From: Chlorobiota bacterium
GTDB taxonomy: Bacteria > Bacteroidota > Bacteroidia > Bacteroidales > Marinilabiliaceae
DNA: 47,008 nucleotides
NCBI GenBank assembly: GCA_013153405.1
Contig: JAADEM010000097.1
Span: forward strand, 1-47,008
Reading direction: 5' to 3'
Shown here: positions 8,569 through 17,752 of the stretch, in pieces
How positions within the stretch are numbered: the first letter of the stretch is position 1
How the letters are laid out: every line of letters starts with the position of its first letter
Notes under the pieces: model-generated
What the model was told of the DNA's origin: nothing
Seen by the model: only the letters and a program-made list of their open reading frames with translations
Database searches by the model: none
Program-made: the position numbers and the translations under genes

Positions 8569-9285
8569 TTAAAATTTTAAAAGATCCTGCATTCCGAGGA
8601 AACCTTTATTGTTTTTAGCGAATTCGGCAGCAAGAACTGCTCCAAGTGCGAAACCTTTGCGTGATTTGGCACTGTGATGAATAATAATCTCATCAACTTC
8701 AGAATCATACTTAACAGTGTGAATTCCAGGTACTGTTCCTTCTCTTTTTGAAATAATTGAAAGTTCTTCCGGACTTTTTGCCGGCTGGTTTATCCATTTC
8801 GTTTTTCTGTCAATATTTTCAATTATGTCTTCAGCAAGAGTAATGGCTGTTCCGCTGGGAGAATCAAGTTTTTGAGTATGGTGAACTTCTTCCATTGATA
8901 CATCATAATCGCCAATTTTATTCATAATCCGGGCCAGTTGTCTGTTTATTTCAAAAAAAATGTTTACGCCCACACTGAAGTTTGAGGCATAAAAGAATGT
9001 TTGTCCTTCTTTGTCACATTTTTGTTTTATTGAGTCAAGTTTATCCAGCCAGCCAGTGGTTCCGGAAACTACGGGAATGTTATTCTCAAAACACTTCAGA
9101 TAATTATTGTATGCTGATTCAGGCATGGTGAACTCAATGGCAACATCGGCATTTTTAAAATTTTCGTCAGAAAAACTATCATTGGTGTGAAGGTCGATGC
9201 GACTTACAATCTCGTGTCCACGTTCAATGGCAACCTTTTCTATCTCTTTGCCCATTTTGCCGTATCCTATTAATGCTATTTTCAT
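8569..9285 (-). CDS. dapB: 4-hydroxy-tetrahydrodipicolinate reductase
   Basis: 238 aa, close to the short-form family length. The N-terminus shows the nucleotide-binding loop (IGYGKMGKEI), followed by FTMPESAYNNY, the GTTGWLD loop, and the active-site segment EEVHHTQKLDSPSGTA with the catalytic HH pair and lysine. It makes tetrahydrodipicolinate with NAD(P)H in the lysine/diaminopimelate pathway. It is the first gene of the minus-strand run dapB-lepB-lepB-lapA-like-72 aa-wbqC. A long 5' gap (9286-9707) precedes it. Confidence 0.95.
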   Translation of the reverse strand: MKIALIGYGKMGKEIEKVAIERGHEIVSRIDLHTNDSFSDENFKNADVAIEFTMPESAYNNYLKCFENNIPVVSGTTGWLDKLDSIKQKCDKEGQTFFYASNFSVGVNIFFEINRQLARIMNKIGDYDVSMEEVHHTQKLDSPSGTAITLAEDIIENIDRKTKWINQPAKSPEELSIISKREGTVPGIHTVKYDSEVDEIIIHHSAKSRKGFALGAVLAAEFAKNNKGFLGMQDLLKF

Positions 9286-9707
9286 ATCTTGAATCTTTTA
9301 ATAATATTGCTTGTCCTGAGCGTTTTGTTTATTGGTTTTTGTCCTGATTTAATAATTTGTTGTTATTGAAATAGTTGAATTGCAGACTTAAATTCTGAGT
9401 TTAATAAAAAGAGCTGTGTCCTGTAATGTTCTCCGGAATAGTTCATTGTTTGTGAAATATAAGATTCATATACTGTCTTTCGTTCTGTAAATGTCATATC
9501 TCCGACGAGAAAATATCAACATGTACGTAGCCTGTTCTTAAGCTCATTTATAGCTTCATGATGGCCAATCCGGATTTAAATGTTAAATCTAAAAACAACA
9601 GTTGCAAAAATAAGCAGAATTTCCTTTAATCCTATGTTACAAACACACTAATCTAGTTTTAAAGTGCTAAATCATGTAACCGAAAAAGTACTGAAGAATA
9701 AGGAAAT
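9286..9707. other. Intergenic region upstream of dapB
   Basis: About 420 AT-rich bases without a convincing reading frame on either strand. A candidate minus-strand -7 element (TATTTTTG, plus-strand CAAAAATA at 9605-9612) would imply a leader of about 300 bases for dapB. I do not recognise a lysine riboswitch or any known RNA in it. Confidence 0.5.
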
Positions 9708-9736
9708 AAAAAAGGGAAGCATTACACTTCCCTTTT
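9708..9736 (-). terminator. Terminator of the thrS-infC-rpmI-rplT operon
   Basis: Perfect 6-bp stem (GGGAAG at 9714-9719, CTTCCC at 9727-9732), 7-base loop, and on the minus strand a run of six T after the stem (A run at 9708-9713). It lies about 20 bases after the rplT stop. Confidence 0.85.
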
Positions 9737-9755
9737 CAGATTATACTTTTAACTT

Positions 9756-10106
9756 TTATTTTCCCATTGCTTTTTTTACAACAGCTTTAAAAGCTTCCGG
9801 ATGATTCATGGCGAGGTCGGCCAGAACCTTACGGTTGATTTCAATGTTCTGCTTATGCAACTGTCCCATTAACTGGCTGTATGATACTCCTTCGAGACGT
9901 GCAGCAGCATTGATTCTTTGAATCCACAATGCTCTGAAATTACTCTTTTTCTTCTTTCTGTCACGGTAAGCATACTGTAATCCTTTTTCGTATGCATTTT
10001 TGGCTACCGTCCATACATTCTTTCTTCTTCCAAAGTAACCTTTGGTGTGCTTTAGCACTCTTCTGCGTCTTTCCCTTGACGCTACTGCGTTTACTGATCT
10101 TGGCAT
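9756..10106 (-). CDS. rplT: 50S ribosomal protein L20
   Basis: 116 aa, the normal family length. The N-terminus ([20 protein letters not shown]) and the core [12 protein letters not shown] are diagnostic of bL20, an early-binding 23S rRNA protein required for 50S assembly. It is the last gene of the thrS-infC-rpmI-rplT operon, 84 bases after rpmI, with a terminator directly downstream. In other bacteria L20 represses its own operon by binding the mRNA; a candidate structure lies just ahead of this gene. Confidence 0.98.
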   Translation of the reverse strand: MPRSVNAVASRERRRRVLKHTKGYFGRRKNVWTVAKNAYEKGLQYAYRDRKKKKSNFRALWIQRINAAARLEGVSYSQLMGQLHKQNIEINRKVLADLAMNHPEAFKAVVKKAMGK

Positions 10107-10127
10107 TTTTTTACTTTTTACGAATGG

Positions 10128-10162
10128 TTAGCGCCCTGTCTCTACAGGATCTTTGCGGCTAA
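10128..10162 (-). promoter_or_regulatory. Irregular hairpin in the rpmI-rplT spacer, possible L20 autoregulatory site
   Basis: In minus-strand RNA the ends TTAGC/GCTAA pair, extended past a bulged C by GC/GC. An asymmetric 6-base bulge (AAAGAT) follows, then CCTGT/ACAGG with an AGAG tetraloop. It ends about 20 bases before the rplT ATG. L20 is known to bind irregular, bulged stems that mimic its 23S site. That this hairpin is such a site is inference. Confidence 0.35.
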
Positions 10163-10190
10163 TTCATTCAGGTTTTACATTAATTTTTTC

Positions 10191-10388
10191 TTACTTCATG
10201 TTAAGCAACAGCTTGATGTTTTTTTCATCCGCTTTGCTTACTGTTGTGAAGTAAGTTAGGTTACGCTTTTGCTTTTTAGTTTTTTTAGTCAGAATGTGAC
10301 TCTTAAAAGCGTGCTTCCTCTTAATCTTTCCACTTCCGGTGATGGTAAACCTCTTTTTGGCACCGGAATTCGTTTTCATCTTTGGCAT
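10191..10388 (-). CDS. rpmI: 50S ribosomal protein L35
   Basis: 65 aa, the usual length. The N-terminus [20 protein letters not shown] and the basic [14 protein letters not shown] segment are diagnostic of bL35. It sits 33 bases after infC and before rplT, the near-universal infC-rpmI-rplT order. The protein is very rich in lysine, as expected for a small rRNA-binding protein. Confidence 0.98.
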   Translation of the reverse strand: MPKMKTNSGAKKRFTITGSGKIKRKHAFKSHILTKKTKKQKRNLTYFTTVSKADEKNIKLLLNMK

Positions 10389-10421
10389 TGTATATATATT
10401 AAGTTAAAATTAAAAAATCCG

Positions 10422-10985
10422 TTATGTCGATTTTTTAGTTGTTTTAGGGGCAAGAAACATAATCATCCTTTTCCCTTCCATTTTAGGCAACTGTTCAACT
10501 TTTCCAACCTCTTCAAGGTCCTGAGCAAATCTCAGTAGCAATATCTCGCCTTTTTCCTTGAACAGTATGGTTCGTCCTTTAAAGAAAACATAGGCCTTAA
10601 CCTTGGCTCCGTCTTTTAGAAATTTCTCTGCATGACGCAGCTTAAACTGATAATCGTGGTCGTCTGTGTTAGGTCCGAAACGGATTTCCTTAACTACCAC
10701 TTTAACTGATTTCTGCTTAAGTTCCTTTTGTTTTTTCTTTTGTTGATACAGGAACTTTTGATAATCAATTATTTTACATACCGGTGGATCTGCATTGGGA
10801 GAAATCTCAACCAGGTCAAGATCCATGCTATCAGCCAGTTTTAGTGCTTCTGCTGTCGGTACTATACCGGGATTTTCAATGTTGTCTCCAACCAGTCGCA
10901 CTTTAGGTACACGGATTTTTTCGTTAATCCTGTGACTTGGCTCTTGCTTTGTGACCCTCATGGGTCGTCTGCTAGGTTTTCTTAT
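10422..10985 (-). CDS. infC: Translation initiation factor IF-3, probable AUA start
   Basis: IF-3 binds the 30S subunit and proofreads start-codon selection. The two-domain protein is complete: [17 protein letters not shown] and [19 protein letters not shown] in the N-terminal domain, the [17 protein letters not shown] linker, and KAYVFFKGR and [12 protein letters not shown] in the C-terminal domain. The first ATG is at 10961 (179 aa) but has no Shine-Dalgarno. A perfect AAGGAGG (minus strand, about 10994-11000) lies 8 bases ahead of an in-frame ATA at 10985. Starting there adds the basic leader MRKPSRRP and gives 187 aa. infC of E. coli uses the rare AUU codon for autoregulation, so AUA is biologically plausible. 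I chose 10985; 10961 is the conservative alternative. Confidence 0.93.
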   Translation of the reverse strand: MRKPSRRPMRVTKQEPSHRINEKIRVPKVRLVGDNIENPGIVPTAEALKLADSMDLDLVEISPNADPPVCKIIDYQKFLYQQKKKQKELKQKSVKVVVKEIRFGPNTDDHDYQFKLRHAEKFLKDGAKVKAYVFFKGRTILFKEKGEILLLRFAQDLEEVGKVEQLPKMEGKRMIMFLAPKTTKKST

Positions 10986-11020
10986 TGTTAAGTCCTCCTT
11001 AATTTAGTTAATATTTATTT

Positions 11021-12967
11021 TTATTTAATCTCGGATAGTGATTTTTCCACTTCCTCGTTTACAAAGTTAACAAATTCCTGCAAAGACATAACTCCTTTAT
11101 CGCCTTCGCCTTGTTTGCGTACCGCAACTTGTTCTGCCTCAGCCTCTTTTTCTCCTACTATCAAAAGAAACGGAATTCGTTTTAACTCGTTATCCCTTAT
11201 CTTTTTACCTATTTTTTCGTTACGGTCATCTAAGACGGCGCGAATATCGGAATTATTCAGGAAATTTAAAACTTTTTTTGCGTAATCGTTATATTTTTTA
11301 CTAATCGGAAGAATCACGGCCTGGTTAGGGGTCAGCCACAGCGGAAACTTTCCGGCAGTATGTTCAATTAATACAGCAACAAAACGTTCCATGCTTCCGA
11401 ATGGGGCACGATGAATCATAACCGGACGGTGTTTCTGATCGTCGGCACCAATATATTCGAGGTCGAAACGTTCGGGAAGATTGTAATCAACCTGAATTGT
11501 TCCGAGTTGCCATTTTCGTCCCAGGGCGTCTTTTATCATGAAATCAAGTTTGGGACCGTAAAATGCAGCTTCCCCGTACTCTATCACCGTATTTAGTCCT
11601 TTTTCTTCACATGCCTCAATAATAGCCTGTTCAGCTTTATCCCAGTTTTCTTCCGATCCGATATATTTGGAGTGATCCTCCTGATCCCTTAAAGAAATCT
11701 GTGCTGTGTAGTCGTTGAAATTAAGCGTTTTGAATATGTAAAAAATTATATCTATTACTTTTTTGAATTCATCTTTAAGCTGGTCGGGGCGGCAGAAGAT
11801 ATGTGCATCGTCCTGAGTGAATCCGCGTACTCTTGTTAATCCGTGAAGTTCTCCGCTCTGTTCGTAACGATATACAGTTCCGAATTCAGCCAGCCGGACA
11901 GGAAGGTCTTTGTATGATCGTGGCTTGAATCTGTAAATCTCACAGTGATGTGGACAATTCATAGGTTTCAGCAGGAATTCTTCGCCTTCGGCAGGTGTGT
12001 GTATCGGCTGGAACGAATCTTGACCATACTTGGCATAGTGACCTGAAGTTACATACAACTCTTTGTTTCCGATATGTGGTGTGATTACAGGTTCGTAACC
12101 ATATTTAACCTGAACTTTTTTCAGAAAATTCTCAAGGCGTTCGCGTAACCTGGCACCCTGTGGCAGCCATAGTGGAAGTCCTTGTCCTACTTTTTGTGAA
12201 AAAGTGAACAGTTCAAGTTCTTTGCCTATTTTACGGTGATCACGTTTTTTTGCTTCTTCAAGTAGCACAAGGTACTCTTCAAGCATCTTTTGTTTAGGGA
12301 ATGAAATACCGTAAATACGTGTAAGCTGTTTGCGTGTCTCATCTCCTCGCCAGTATGCTCCGGCAACATTAAGAAGCTTAACTGCTTTTATGGGAGCAGT
12401 GGACGGCAGGTGGGGGCCGCGGCAGAGGTCGGTGAAATTACCCTGCTCGTAAAGTGTGATTGTCCCGTCTTCAAGGTCGTTTATAAGTTCGAGTTTGTAT
12501 TCGTCGTTTTTTTGTTTGAAAAAATTCAGAGCATCAGCTTTAGAGATGTCTTTTCTTATATACTCGTTTTTCTGAGAAGCCAGCTCTTTCATCTTTTTCT
12601 CTATCTTAGGTAAATCGCTGTCCTTTATGACGACACCTTCGGGAGGCTCAACATCGTAATAAAAACCGTTTTCAATAGCAGGTCCTATACCAAACTTAAT
12701 TCCGGGATAAAGTGCTTCTAAAGCTTCGGCCAAAAGGTGTGCCGAGGAGTGCCAGAATGCATGTTTGCCTTCTTCATCATCCCATTTGTGAAGTTTAATC
12801 GATGCATCTTCGTTAATGGGACGCATAATGTCCCAAAGTTCATCATTTACGGTAACTGACAATACTTCTTTTGCCAGTCGCGGACTAATGCTTTTTGCTA
12901 TATCGTATCCTGTTACCCCTTTTTCATACTCACGTACAGAACCGTCGGGGAATGTAATTTTTATCAT
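11021..12967 (-). CDS. thrS: Threonyl-tRNA synthetase
   Basis: 648 aa from the chosen start, the normal family length. Order: TGS domain ([20 protein letters not shown]), the editing domain with [12 protein letters not shown], the class II catalytic core with [14 protein letters not shown] and motif 2 ([20 protein letters not shown]), and motif 3 ([12 protein letters not shown]), then the anticodon-binding domain. It charges tRNA-Thr. The frame stays open upstream to 13141, but those extra 58 residues match nothing in the family. A -7 element at 12996-13003 (TATCTTTG) lies inside that extension and points to a transcript beginning just ahead of 12967. It heads the thrS-infC-rpmI-rplT operon. 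Confidence 0.97.
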   Translation of the reverse strand: MIKITFPDGSVREYEKGVTGYDIAKSISPRLAKEVLSVTVNDELWDIMRPINEDASIKLHKWDDEEGKHAFWHSSAHLLAEALEALYPGIKFGIGPAIENGFYYDVEPPEGVVIKDSDLPKIEKKMKELASQKNEYIRKDISKADALNFFKQKNDEYKLELINDLEDGTITLYEQGNFTDLCRGPHLPSTAPIKAVKLLNVAGAYWRGDETRKQLTRIYGISFPKQKMLEEYLVLLEEAKKRDHRKIGKELELFTFSQKVGQGLPLWLPQGARLRERLENFLKKVQVKYGYEPVITPHIGNKELYVTSGHYAKYGQDSFQPIHTPAEGEEFLLKPMNCPHHCEIYRFKPRSYKDLPVRLAEFGTVYRYEQSGELHGLTRVRGFTQDDAHIFCRPDQLKDEFKKVIDIIFYIFKTLNFNDYTAQISLRDQEDHSKYIGSEENWDKAEQAIIEACEEKGLNTVIEYGEAAFYGPKLDFMIKDALGRKWQLGTIQVDYNLPERFDLEYIGADDQKHRPVMIHRAPFGSMERFVAVLIEHTAGKFPLWLTPNQAVILPISKKYNDYAKKVLNFLNNSDIRAVLDDRNEKIGKKIRDNELKRIPFLLIVGEKEAEAEQVAVRKQGEGDKGVMSLQEFVNFVNEEVEKSLSEIK

Positions 12968-12995
12968 TTGCTTTTTTTCTTGAATTTCAGAAGTG

Positions 12996-13003
12996 CAAAG
13001 ATA
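12996..13003 (-). promoter_or_regulatory. Bacteroidota-type -7 promoter element for thrS
   Basis: Minus-strand TATCTTTG matches TAnnTTTG and ends 29 bases before the chosen ATG. No clear -33 TTTG is visible. It supports the start at 12967. Confidence 0.5.
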
Positions 13004-13322
13004 AGGAAAAGAGATTAAATAGGTGATAATGTGTGGGGAAAATCGGTATTGTTTTTTAGTAACATACATCTGCCGGTATTTTACCTTTAAATAATAAATA
13101 AAAGATATGGTATGAAGTGTGATTTCAGATGTTTTAAACATATGTGGAATCTTATTTACAAATGTATGTATAAGTTGTACTTTTACTGTATCGGTAAATG
13201 TTTAATAAATGCTTTTATTTGCATGGGTAAATTGTCAAATATTAAAGTTGGATGTTTTCTGGTAAAAAAAATTAAACGTCACTTGTATTAATTACATCTT
13301 CTGAAAAGCAGAATAAAAATGT

Positions 13323-13330
13323 TAGTTTTG
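13323..13330 (+). promoter_or_regulatory. Bacteroidota-type -7 promoter element for the DPP-IV gene
   Basis: TAGTTTTG matches TAnnTTTG and ends 28 bases before the ATG at 13359. The -33 region is weak. Confidence 0.4.
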
Positions 13331-13358
13331 AAATAAAATAATTTAAAATAAGTAATAA

Positions 13359-15551
13359 ATGAATCGTAAAGTTTTAGTCTTTTTATTGGTGGTTTTCCCT
13401 TTTGCAGGTTTAGCACAGGAAAACAAAAAGAATATATCGTTCGATGATATCTTTCGTAATTACAGCTTCTTTTCAAAAGGAGTTAACGGTTTGAAATCAA
13501 TGAACGACGGATTGCATTACACAACACTTGAGAATGGCTCGAGAATTGTGAAATATGAATATGCCACAGGTAAGGAAACCGGAACCATAGTTGATCTTGA
13601 AGAGTTAAAAGAGTGTCCGATAGAAAGTATTCAGGGATATGAATTCAATAATGGCGAAACGATGGTGCTGGTATATACAAACCGCAAAGGTATTTACCGC
13701 CACTCGTTCACTGCCGACTATTATGTGATAGATATTGCCAGGAAAGAGATATCGGAATTAATGGAAGGAGGAGGACAGATGGTGGCAAGCTTTTCTCCCG
13801 ACGGAGATAAGGTGGCTTTTGTGAAAAACAACAATATATATCTTAAGAAACTTCGTTTTAACACTGTAAGTGCAATTACAAAAGACGGGAAAAAAAATAA
13901 AATATTGAACGGAATCCCGGACTGGGTTTATGAAGAAGAATTCAGTTTTAATAAAGCCTACGAATGGTCGCCTGACAGTAAAGAAATTGCATATATTAAA
14001 TTTGATGAATCGAAAGTAAAGGAGTATTCATTTCCTCTTTACGAGGCATCGCATCCTAAAATGACTGAATATTCGTTGTATCCCGGACAATACAAGTATA
14101 AATACCCGAAAGCAGGTGAAGACAATTCGGCGGTCAGTGTTCATGTTTTCAATGTGAAAAACCGTACTACAAAAAAAATGGATACGGGAAACGAGACCGA
14201 TATCTATATTCCGCGAATAAGGTGGGCCATGCAACCGGAACGTCTGGGTATCATTAAACTTAACCGTCATCAGAATCAGTTGGATCTGATTGTGGCAAAT
14301 ACGGCATCAACGGTTTGCAGGACAGTATTTACCGACAGGAATGAGTATTATGTAGATGAAAGTGTACTTGACAACCTGCAATTTACAGCCGATGGAAAAT
14401 ATTTTATATACGTGGGTGAAATGGACGGATGGAATCACATTTATCTGTATACAATGGCAGGTAAAAAGGTAGCACAGGTAACAAAGGGCAACTGGGATGT
14501 GACCGATTTTTATGGTTATGAGCCTAAAAAGAAGATGTTCTATTATCAAAGTGCAGAAACGTCACCATTGCGGAGAAATGTGTATTCGATAAGTGTCGAT
14601 GGTAAAAAGAAGAAACGTCTGACACCAGAAAACGGAACTAACAGTGCATCTTTCAGCAAAGGGTTTAAATATTTTATAAACAGCTTTTCGAATACAACCA
14701 CGCCTAAGGTGGTAGCGCTATACAAAAATGACGGTAAGCAAATAAGAGTGCTTGAGGATAATGCAAAACTAAAAGAACGTGTAAAGCAATATCGTATCAG
14801 CCCGAAAGAGTTCTTTACTTTTAAAACTTCAGAAGGAACCGAACTTAATGGCTGGATGGTAAAACCTCTTGATTTTGACCCGTCTAAAAAATATCCGGTG
14901 CTTATTACTCAATATTCCGGGCCTAACTCACAAACGGTAAGAGACAGCTGGAATGTGGGCTGGGAGCAGTTACTTGCCGAAAAAGGTTATGTGGTTGTAA
15001 GTGTGGATCCGAGAGGTACGGGAGCCCGGGGAGAAGAATTCAGAAAATGTACTTATATGAAACTCGGAAAGTATGAGTCGGATGATATGATTGAGGCTGC
15101 AAAATATCTTGGATCGCTTGATTATGTTGATGCATCACGTATTGGTATTTACGGATGGAGTTTCGGAGGTTTCATGTCGGCTCTTTGCCTTAGCAAATCG
15201 GATGTGTTCAAGATTGGTATTGCTGTAGCTCCTGTTACCAATTGGAGGTATTACGATACCGTTTATACCGAGAGGTATATGCGGAAACCTCAGGAAAATC
15301 CGAAAGGATATGATGAAAACAGCCCTCTTGATCTGGCTGAAAACCTTCATGGCAGACTTTTCCTTATACATGGTACTGCTGATGATAATGTTCATTTTCA
15401 GAATAGTGCTGAATATATCGACAGACTGGTTCAGGCCGGAAAGCAGTTCGATCTGTTTGTATATCCTAACCGTAATCACAGTATATATGGCGGAAATACC
15501 AGAGCCCATCTTTTCAGGATGAAACTGGATTTTATTTTCAGTAATCTTTAA
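13359..15551 (+). CDS. Dipeptidyl-peptidase IV (S9B prolyl oligopeptidase family), exported
   Basis: 730 aa. A signal peptide (VLVFLLVVFPFAGLAQ) is followed by an eight-bladed beta-propeller region (about 40-480) and an alpha/beta hydrolase domain. The catalytic triad is visible: S601 in GWSFGG, Asp in HGTADDNVHF (675/676) and H707 in NRNHSIYGG. The propeller carries the DWVYEEEF motif, whose Glu pair holds the substrate N-terminus in DPP-IV enzymes. It should release X-Pro or X-Ala dipeptides from peptide N-termini in the periplasm or outside. The next gene starts only 20 bases downstream, so the two are likely co-transcribed. Confidence 0.95.
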   Translation: MNRKVLVFLLVVFPFAGLAQENKKNISFDDIFRNYSFFSKGVNGLKSMNDGLHYTTLENGSRIVKYEYATGKETGTIVDLEELKECPIESIQGYEFNNGETMVLVYTNRKGIYRHSFTADYYVIDIARKEISELMEGGGQMVASFSPDGDKVAFVKNNNIYLKKLRFNTVSAITKDGKKNKILNGIPDWVYEEEFSFNKAYEWSPDSKEIAYIKFDESKVKEYSFPLYEASHPKMTEYSLYPGQYKYKYPKAGEDNSAVSVHVFNVKNRTTKKMDTGNETDIYIPRIRWAMQPERLGIIKLNRHQNQLDLIVANTASTVCRTVFTDRNEYYVDESVLDNLQFTADGKYFIYVGEMDGWNHIYLYTMAGKKVAQVTKGNWDVTDFYGYEPKKKMFYYQSAETSPLRRNVYSISVDGKKKKRLTPENGTNSASFSKGFKYFINSFSNTTTPKVVALYKNDGKQIRVLEDNAKLKERVKQYRISPKEFFTFKTSEGTELNGWMVKPLDFDPSKKYPVLITQYSGPNSQTVRDSWNVGWEQLLAEKGYVVVSVDPRGTGARGEEFRKCTYMKLGKYESDDMIEAAKYLGSLDYVDASRIGIYGWSFGGFMSALCLSKSDVFKIGIAVAPVTNWRYYDTVYTERYMRKPQENPKGYDENSPLDLAENLHGRLFLIHGTADDNVHFQNSAEYIDRLVQAGKQFDLFVYPNRNHSIYGGNTRAHLFRMKLDFIFSNL

Positions 15552-15571
15552 ATCATATTTTAAAAATAATA

Positions 15572-17725
15572 ATGATGAGTTTTTTTGCATTTGGAAGGAT
15601 ACGCCGTTGTTGGGTTTTAATTTTTACTGCTTTATTAGTAGTATCATGTACGGAAGAAAAAAGTCAGCTTAAGTTTTCCGGAGTGAATGAGAAAGAAGTA
15701 TTGGCGTATGCCATGTCTGAAATTGAAGGCTTTTTGAGTGAAGATTATCTGAAAGGTGCCGGCAGAGAGGGAATTCATACTGTAAGTGTTGAGTTTTTTG
15801 TTGATACTGCTATGCCAGAAGCGGCATTTAGTATTGAGTCGAAACTTGACGGTGATGAATTGAATGTCGCTCTTACCGGACAAACACCTTCCGATGCTTT
15901 ATATGCAGCATATACTTTTCTTGAAAAAGGCGGATATCTGTTTGATATAACCGGTCCGCTTGCTCCGCGGAGATTTGACTGGAAAGCAGTTTGTGATTAT
16001 GAGGAAGAGATAATACCTGCTGTGAAAAAGCGGGGAATACGGCAACATATTAATTTTCCGATGGATCTTTCGGCCTGGTCTCTGAACGATGCGAAGAAAT
16101 ATATACGTAATCTGTCAAGGATGCGTTTTAACTATATGGTTTTTCACAGTTATCCCGGACAGTGGTATGAGGTAAAAAGGAAAGACACAATAGAATATGC
16201 CGGACACTTTTTTTACGGTGATGTTCATCCCGTACCCGATTACAAGCCGATAAAAGATATTGCTGTAAATAAGAAGTATTACTGTATTCCTGAAATAGAA
16301 CCATATTTTGAAGATATTCCCAAACGCAGTAAAATGGCAGTAAAGTGGCTTGAAAATGTTATTAAAGAGGCAAAAAAAACAGGCATGAAAGTTCAGTTCT
16401 CTTTTGAGCCCAGGAATATGACAACCGACCTGAGCCGGTCAGTTGAAACGGTGAAAGCTGTGCTTAAAGAGTATCCGATGATAGATGCCCTCGAATTTAT
16501 TACCGAAGAAGCAGGAGGCTGGGGACCGCGTACAACCCGTTCAAATACTGAGAAAGTAATTTCAGAACATTTCGGTAAAGATTATCTGAAAGACACAATA
16601 GTAATTAAACCGGTAAAAGACGAACAGGGTGATCTGGCATATATTTACGGTCAGGTAGGTCATACTGTTGAGTTGATAAAGTATTTGAAAAAAGAAAATA
16701 TAGTTCCGGATAATATTTCGCTTAAAGTCGGGATTTATGTGGTAATACCTGAGTATGCAAAACCTGCATTTTATCTGGCTCGTAAAATGCTTCCTGAAAC
16801 AGAAGTGTCTTTGATGCCTGGGCATCATAGCGACAGAGTGCGGAAAAATACCGCATTGTCTGTAATAACACCCGAAGACTGGTCTCATTCAATGATATAT
16901 TCATGGATTGAGTTTGACGGAATGATGTTTCTTCAGCAGAACGGCATAAGCGGGATACAAAGCATTGTAAAACAGGCAATGGAGAAAACTCCAGGAGGAA
17001 GGGCCAATGCAATATTATATAATCATTGGCGTACGGCCGAAAATAAAGTTACAGCACGGTATGCCGCAGAGTCGGCATTGTTTGGTCCGGTTAATCCTGT
17101 TCGGTTTTACAAAAAATATGCATCCGTATATGGTATCGGGGATCACGCCGCATTTGCTTCCGCAATGGTTGCTCTTAATGATGCCGACCTGCTGTCGATG
17201 AAAAAGGTGAGTGGAATAGGTTTCTGCTGGGTTGGCAGATGGCGTAACGGAAATACTGTTGCCCGATATGATGCCGACCGTCTAAGGGAAACGATAAACG
17301 GTTACGTGAAAGTTCGCGATGATTTTAAACGTTGCGTAAATACCATAGAAAGAGATGAGGGCAAAGAGCTTGTTGCATTTCTCGATAACAGGGTAAGTAC
17401 TACCATACTTTATCTGAAAGCTTTTATAAAAGCAAGGGAGCTTAAACAGTTTGATGTAAAGAATGGGCTTACTGATGCCGTGCAGAAAGATTACGTGCGT
17501 ATCTCAAATGAGGCTCTGGCAATTCTTGAACAATACATCGATCTTTATGCTTCGATGAATGCTGACAGGGGATGTTCAGGTAACCTTGTCAGTTTGTGGT
17601 ATGGTCCGGTAAAAGCGCTTAAGTTTCTTCGTGAGAAAAACGGAGGGGTGCCGTTTCATGATGAGGTGCCTGAAAATACAGCTGTTGATGCTCCGCCTTT
17701 ACCGGTTATAAACCCAAATAAATAA
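15572..17725 (+). CDS. Lipoprotein, putative glycoside hydrolase (GH20/GH67-like fold, family not assigned)
   Basis: 717 aa. A lipoprotein signal is clear (FTALLVVSC, Cys at about 26). Residues about 70-130 look like the alpha/beta domain found before the TIM barrel in GH20 and GH67 enzymes (PSDALYAAYTFLEKGGYLFD). The region from about 150 reads as a barrel: KRGIRQHINFPMD, MRFNYMVFHSYPGQW, IPEIEPYF, and FITEEAGGWGPRTTRSN, where the Glu pair could be catalytic. Proteins of this kind usually act on glycans at the cell surface. It lies 20 bases after DPP-IV and 27 bases before the 3-keto-disaccharide hydrolase, suggesting one transcript. I cannot name the substrate; the hydrolase call rests on fold-like motifs. 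Confidence 0.65.
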   Translation: MMSFFAFGRIRRCWVLIFTALLVVSCTEEKSQLKFSGVNEKEVLAYAMSEIEGFLSEDYLKGAGREGIHTVSVEFFVDTAMPEAAFSIESKLDGDELNVALTGQTPSDALYAAYTFLEKGGYLFDITGPLAPRRFDWKAVCDYEEEIIPAVKKRGIRQHINFPMDLSAWSLNDAKKYIRNLSRMRFNYMVFHSYPGQWYEVKRKDTIEYAGHFFYGDVHPVPDYKPIKDIAVNKKYYCIPEIEPYFEDIPKRSKMAVKWLENVIKEAKKTGMKVQFSFEPRNMTTDLSRSVETVKAVLKEYPMIDALEFITEEAGGWGPRTTRSNTEKVISEHFGKDYLKDTIVIKPVKDEQGDLAYIYGQVGHTVELIKYLKKENIVPDNISLKVGIYVVIPEYAKPAFYLARKMLPETEVSLMPGHHSDRVRKNTALSVITPEDWSHSMIYSWIEFDGMMFLQQNGISGIQSIVKQAMEKTPGGRANAILYNHWRTAENKVTARYAAESALFGPVNPVRFYKKYASVYGIGDHAAFASAMVALNDADLLSMKKVSGIGFCWVGRWRNGNTVARYDADRLRETINGYVKVRDDFKRCVNTIERDEGKELVAFLDNRVSTTILYLKAFIKARELKQFDVKNGLTDAVQKDYVRISNEALAILEQYIDLYASMNADRGCSGNLVSLWYGPVKALKFLREKNGGVPFHDEVPENTAVDAPPLPVINPNK

Positions 17726-17752
17726 ATTTTAGAATTATAATCCTATTATAAA

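Noticed and set aside
9286-9707. Lysine riboswitch ahead of dapB
   Set aside because: Considered because of the long leader and gene function, but no recognisable riboswitch core or attenuator hairpin was seen.
12968-13141. N-terminal extension of thrS by 58 residues
   Set aside because: No threonyl-tRNA synthetase carries such a leader, it is AT-biased, and a promoter -7 element lies inside it.
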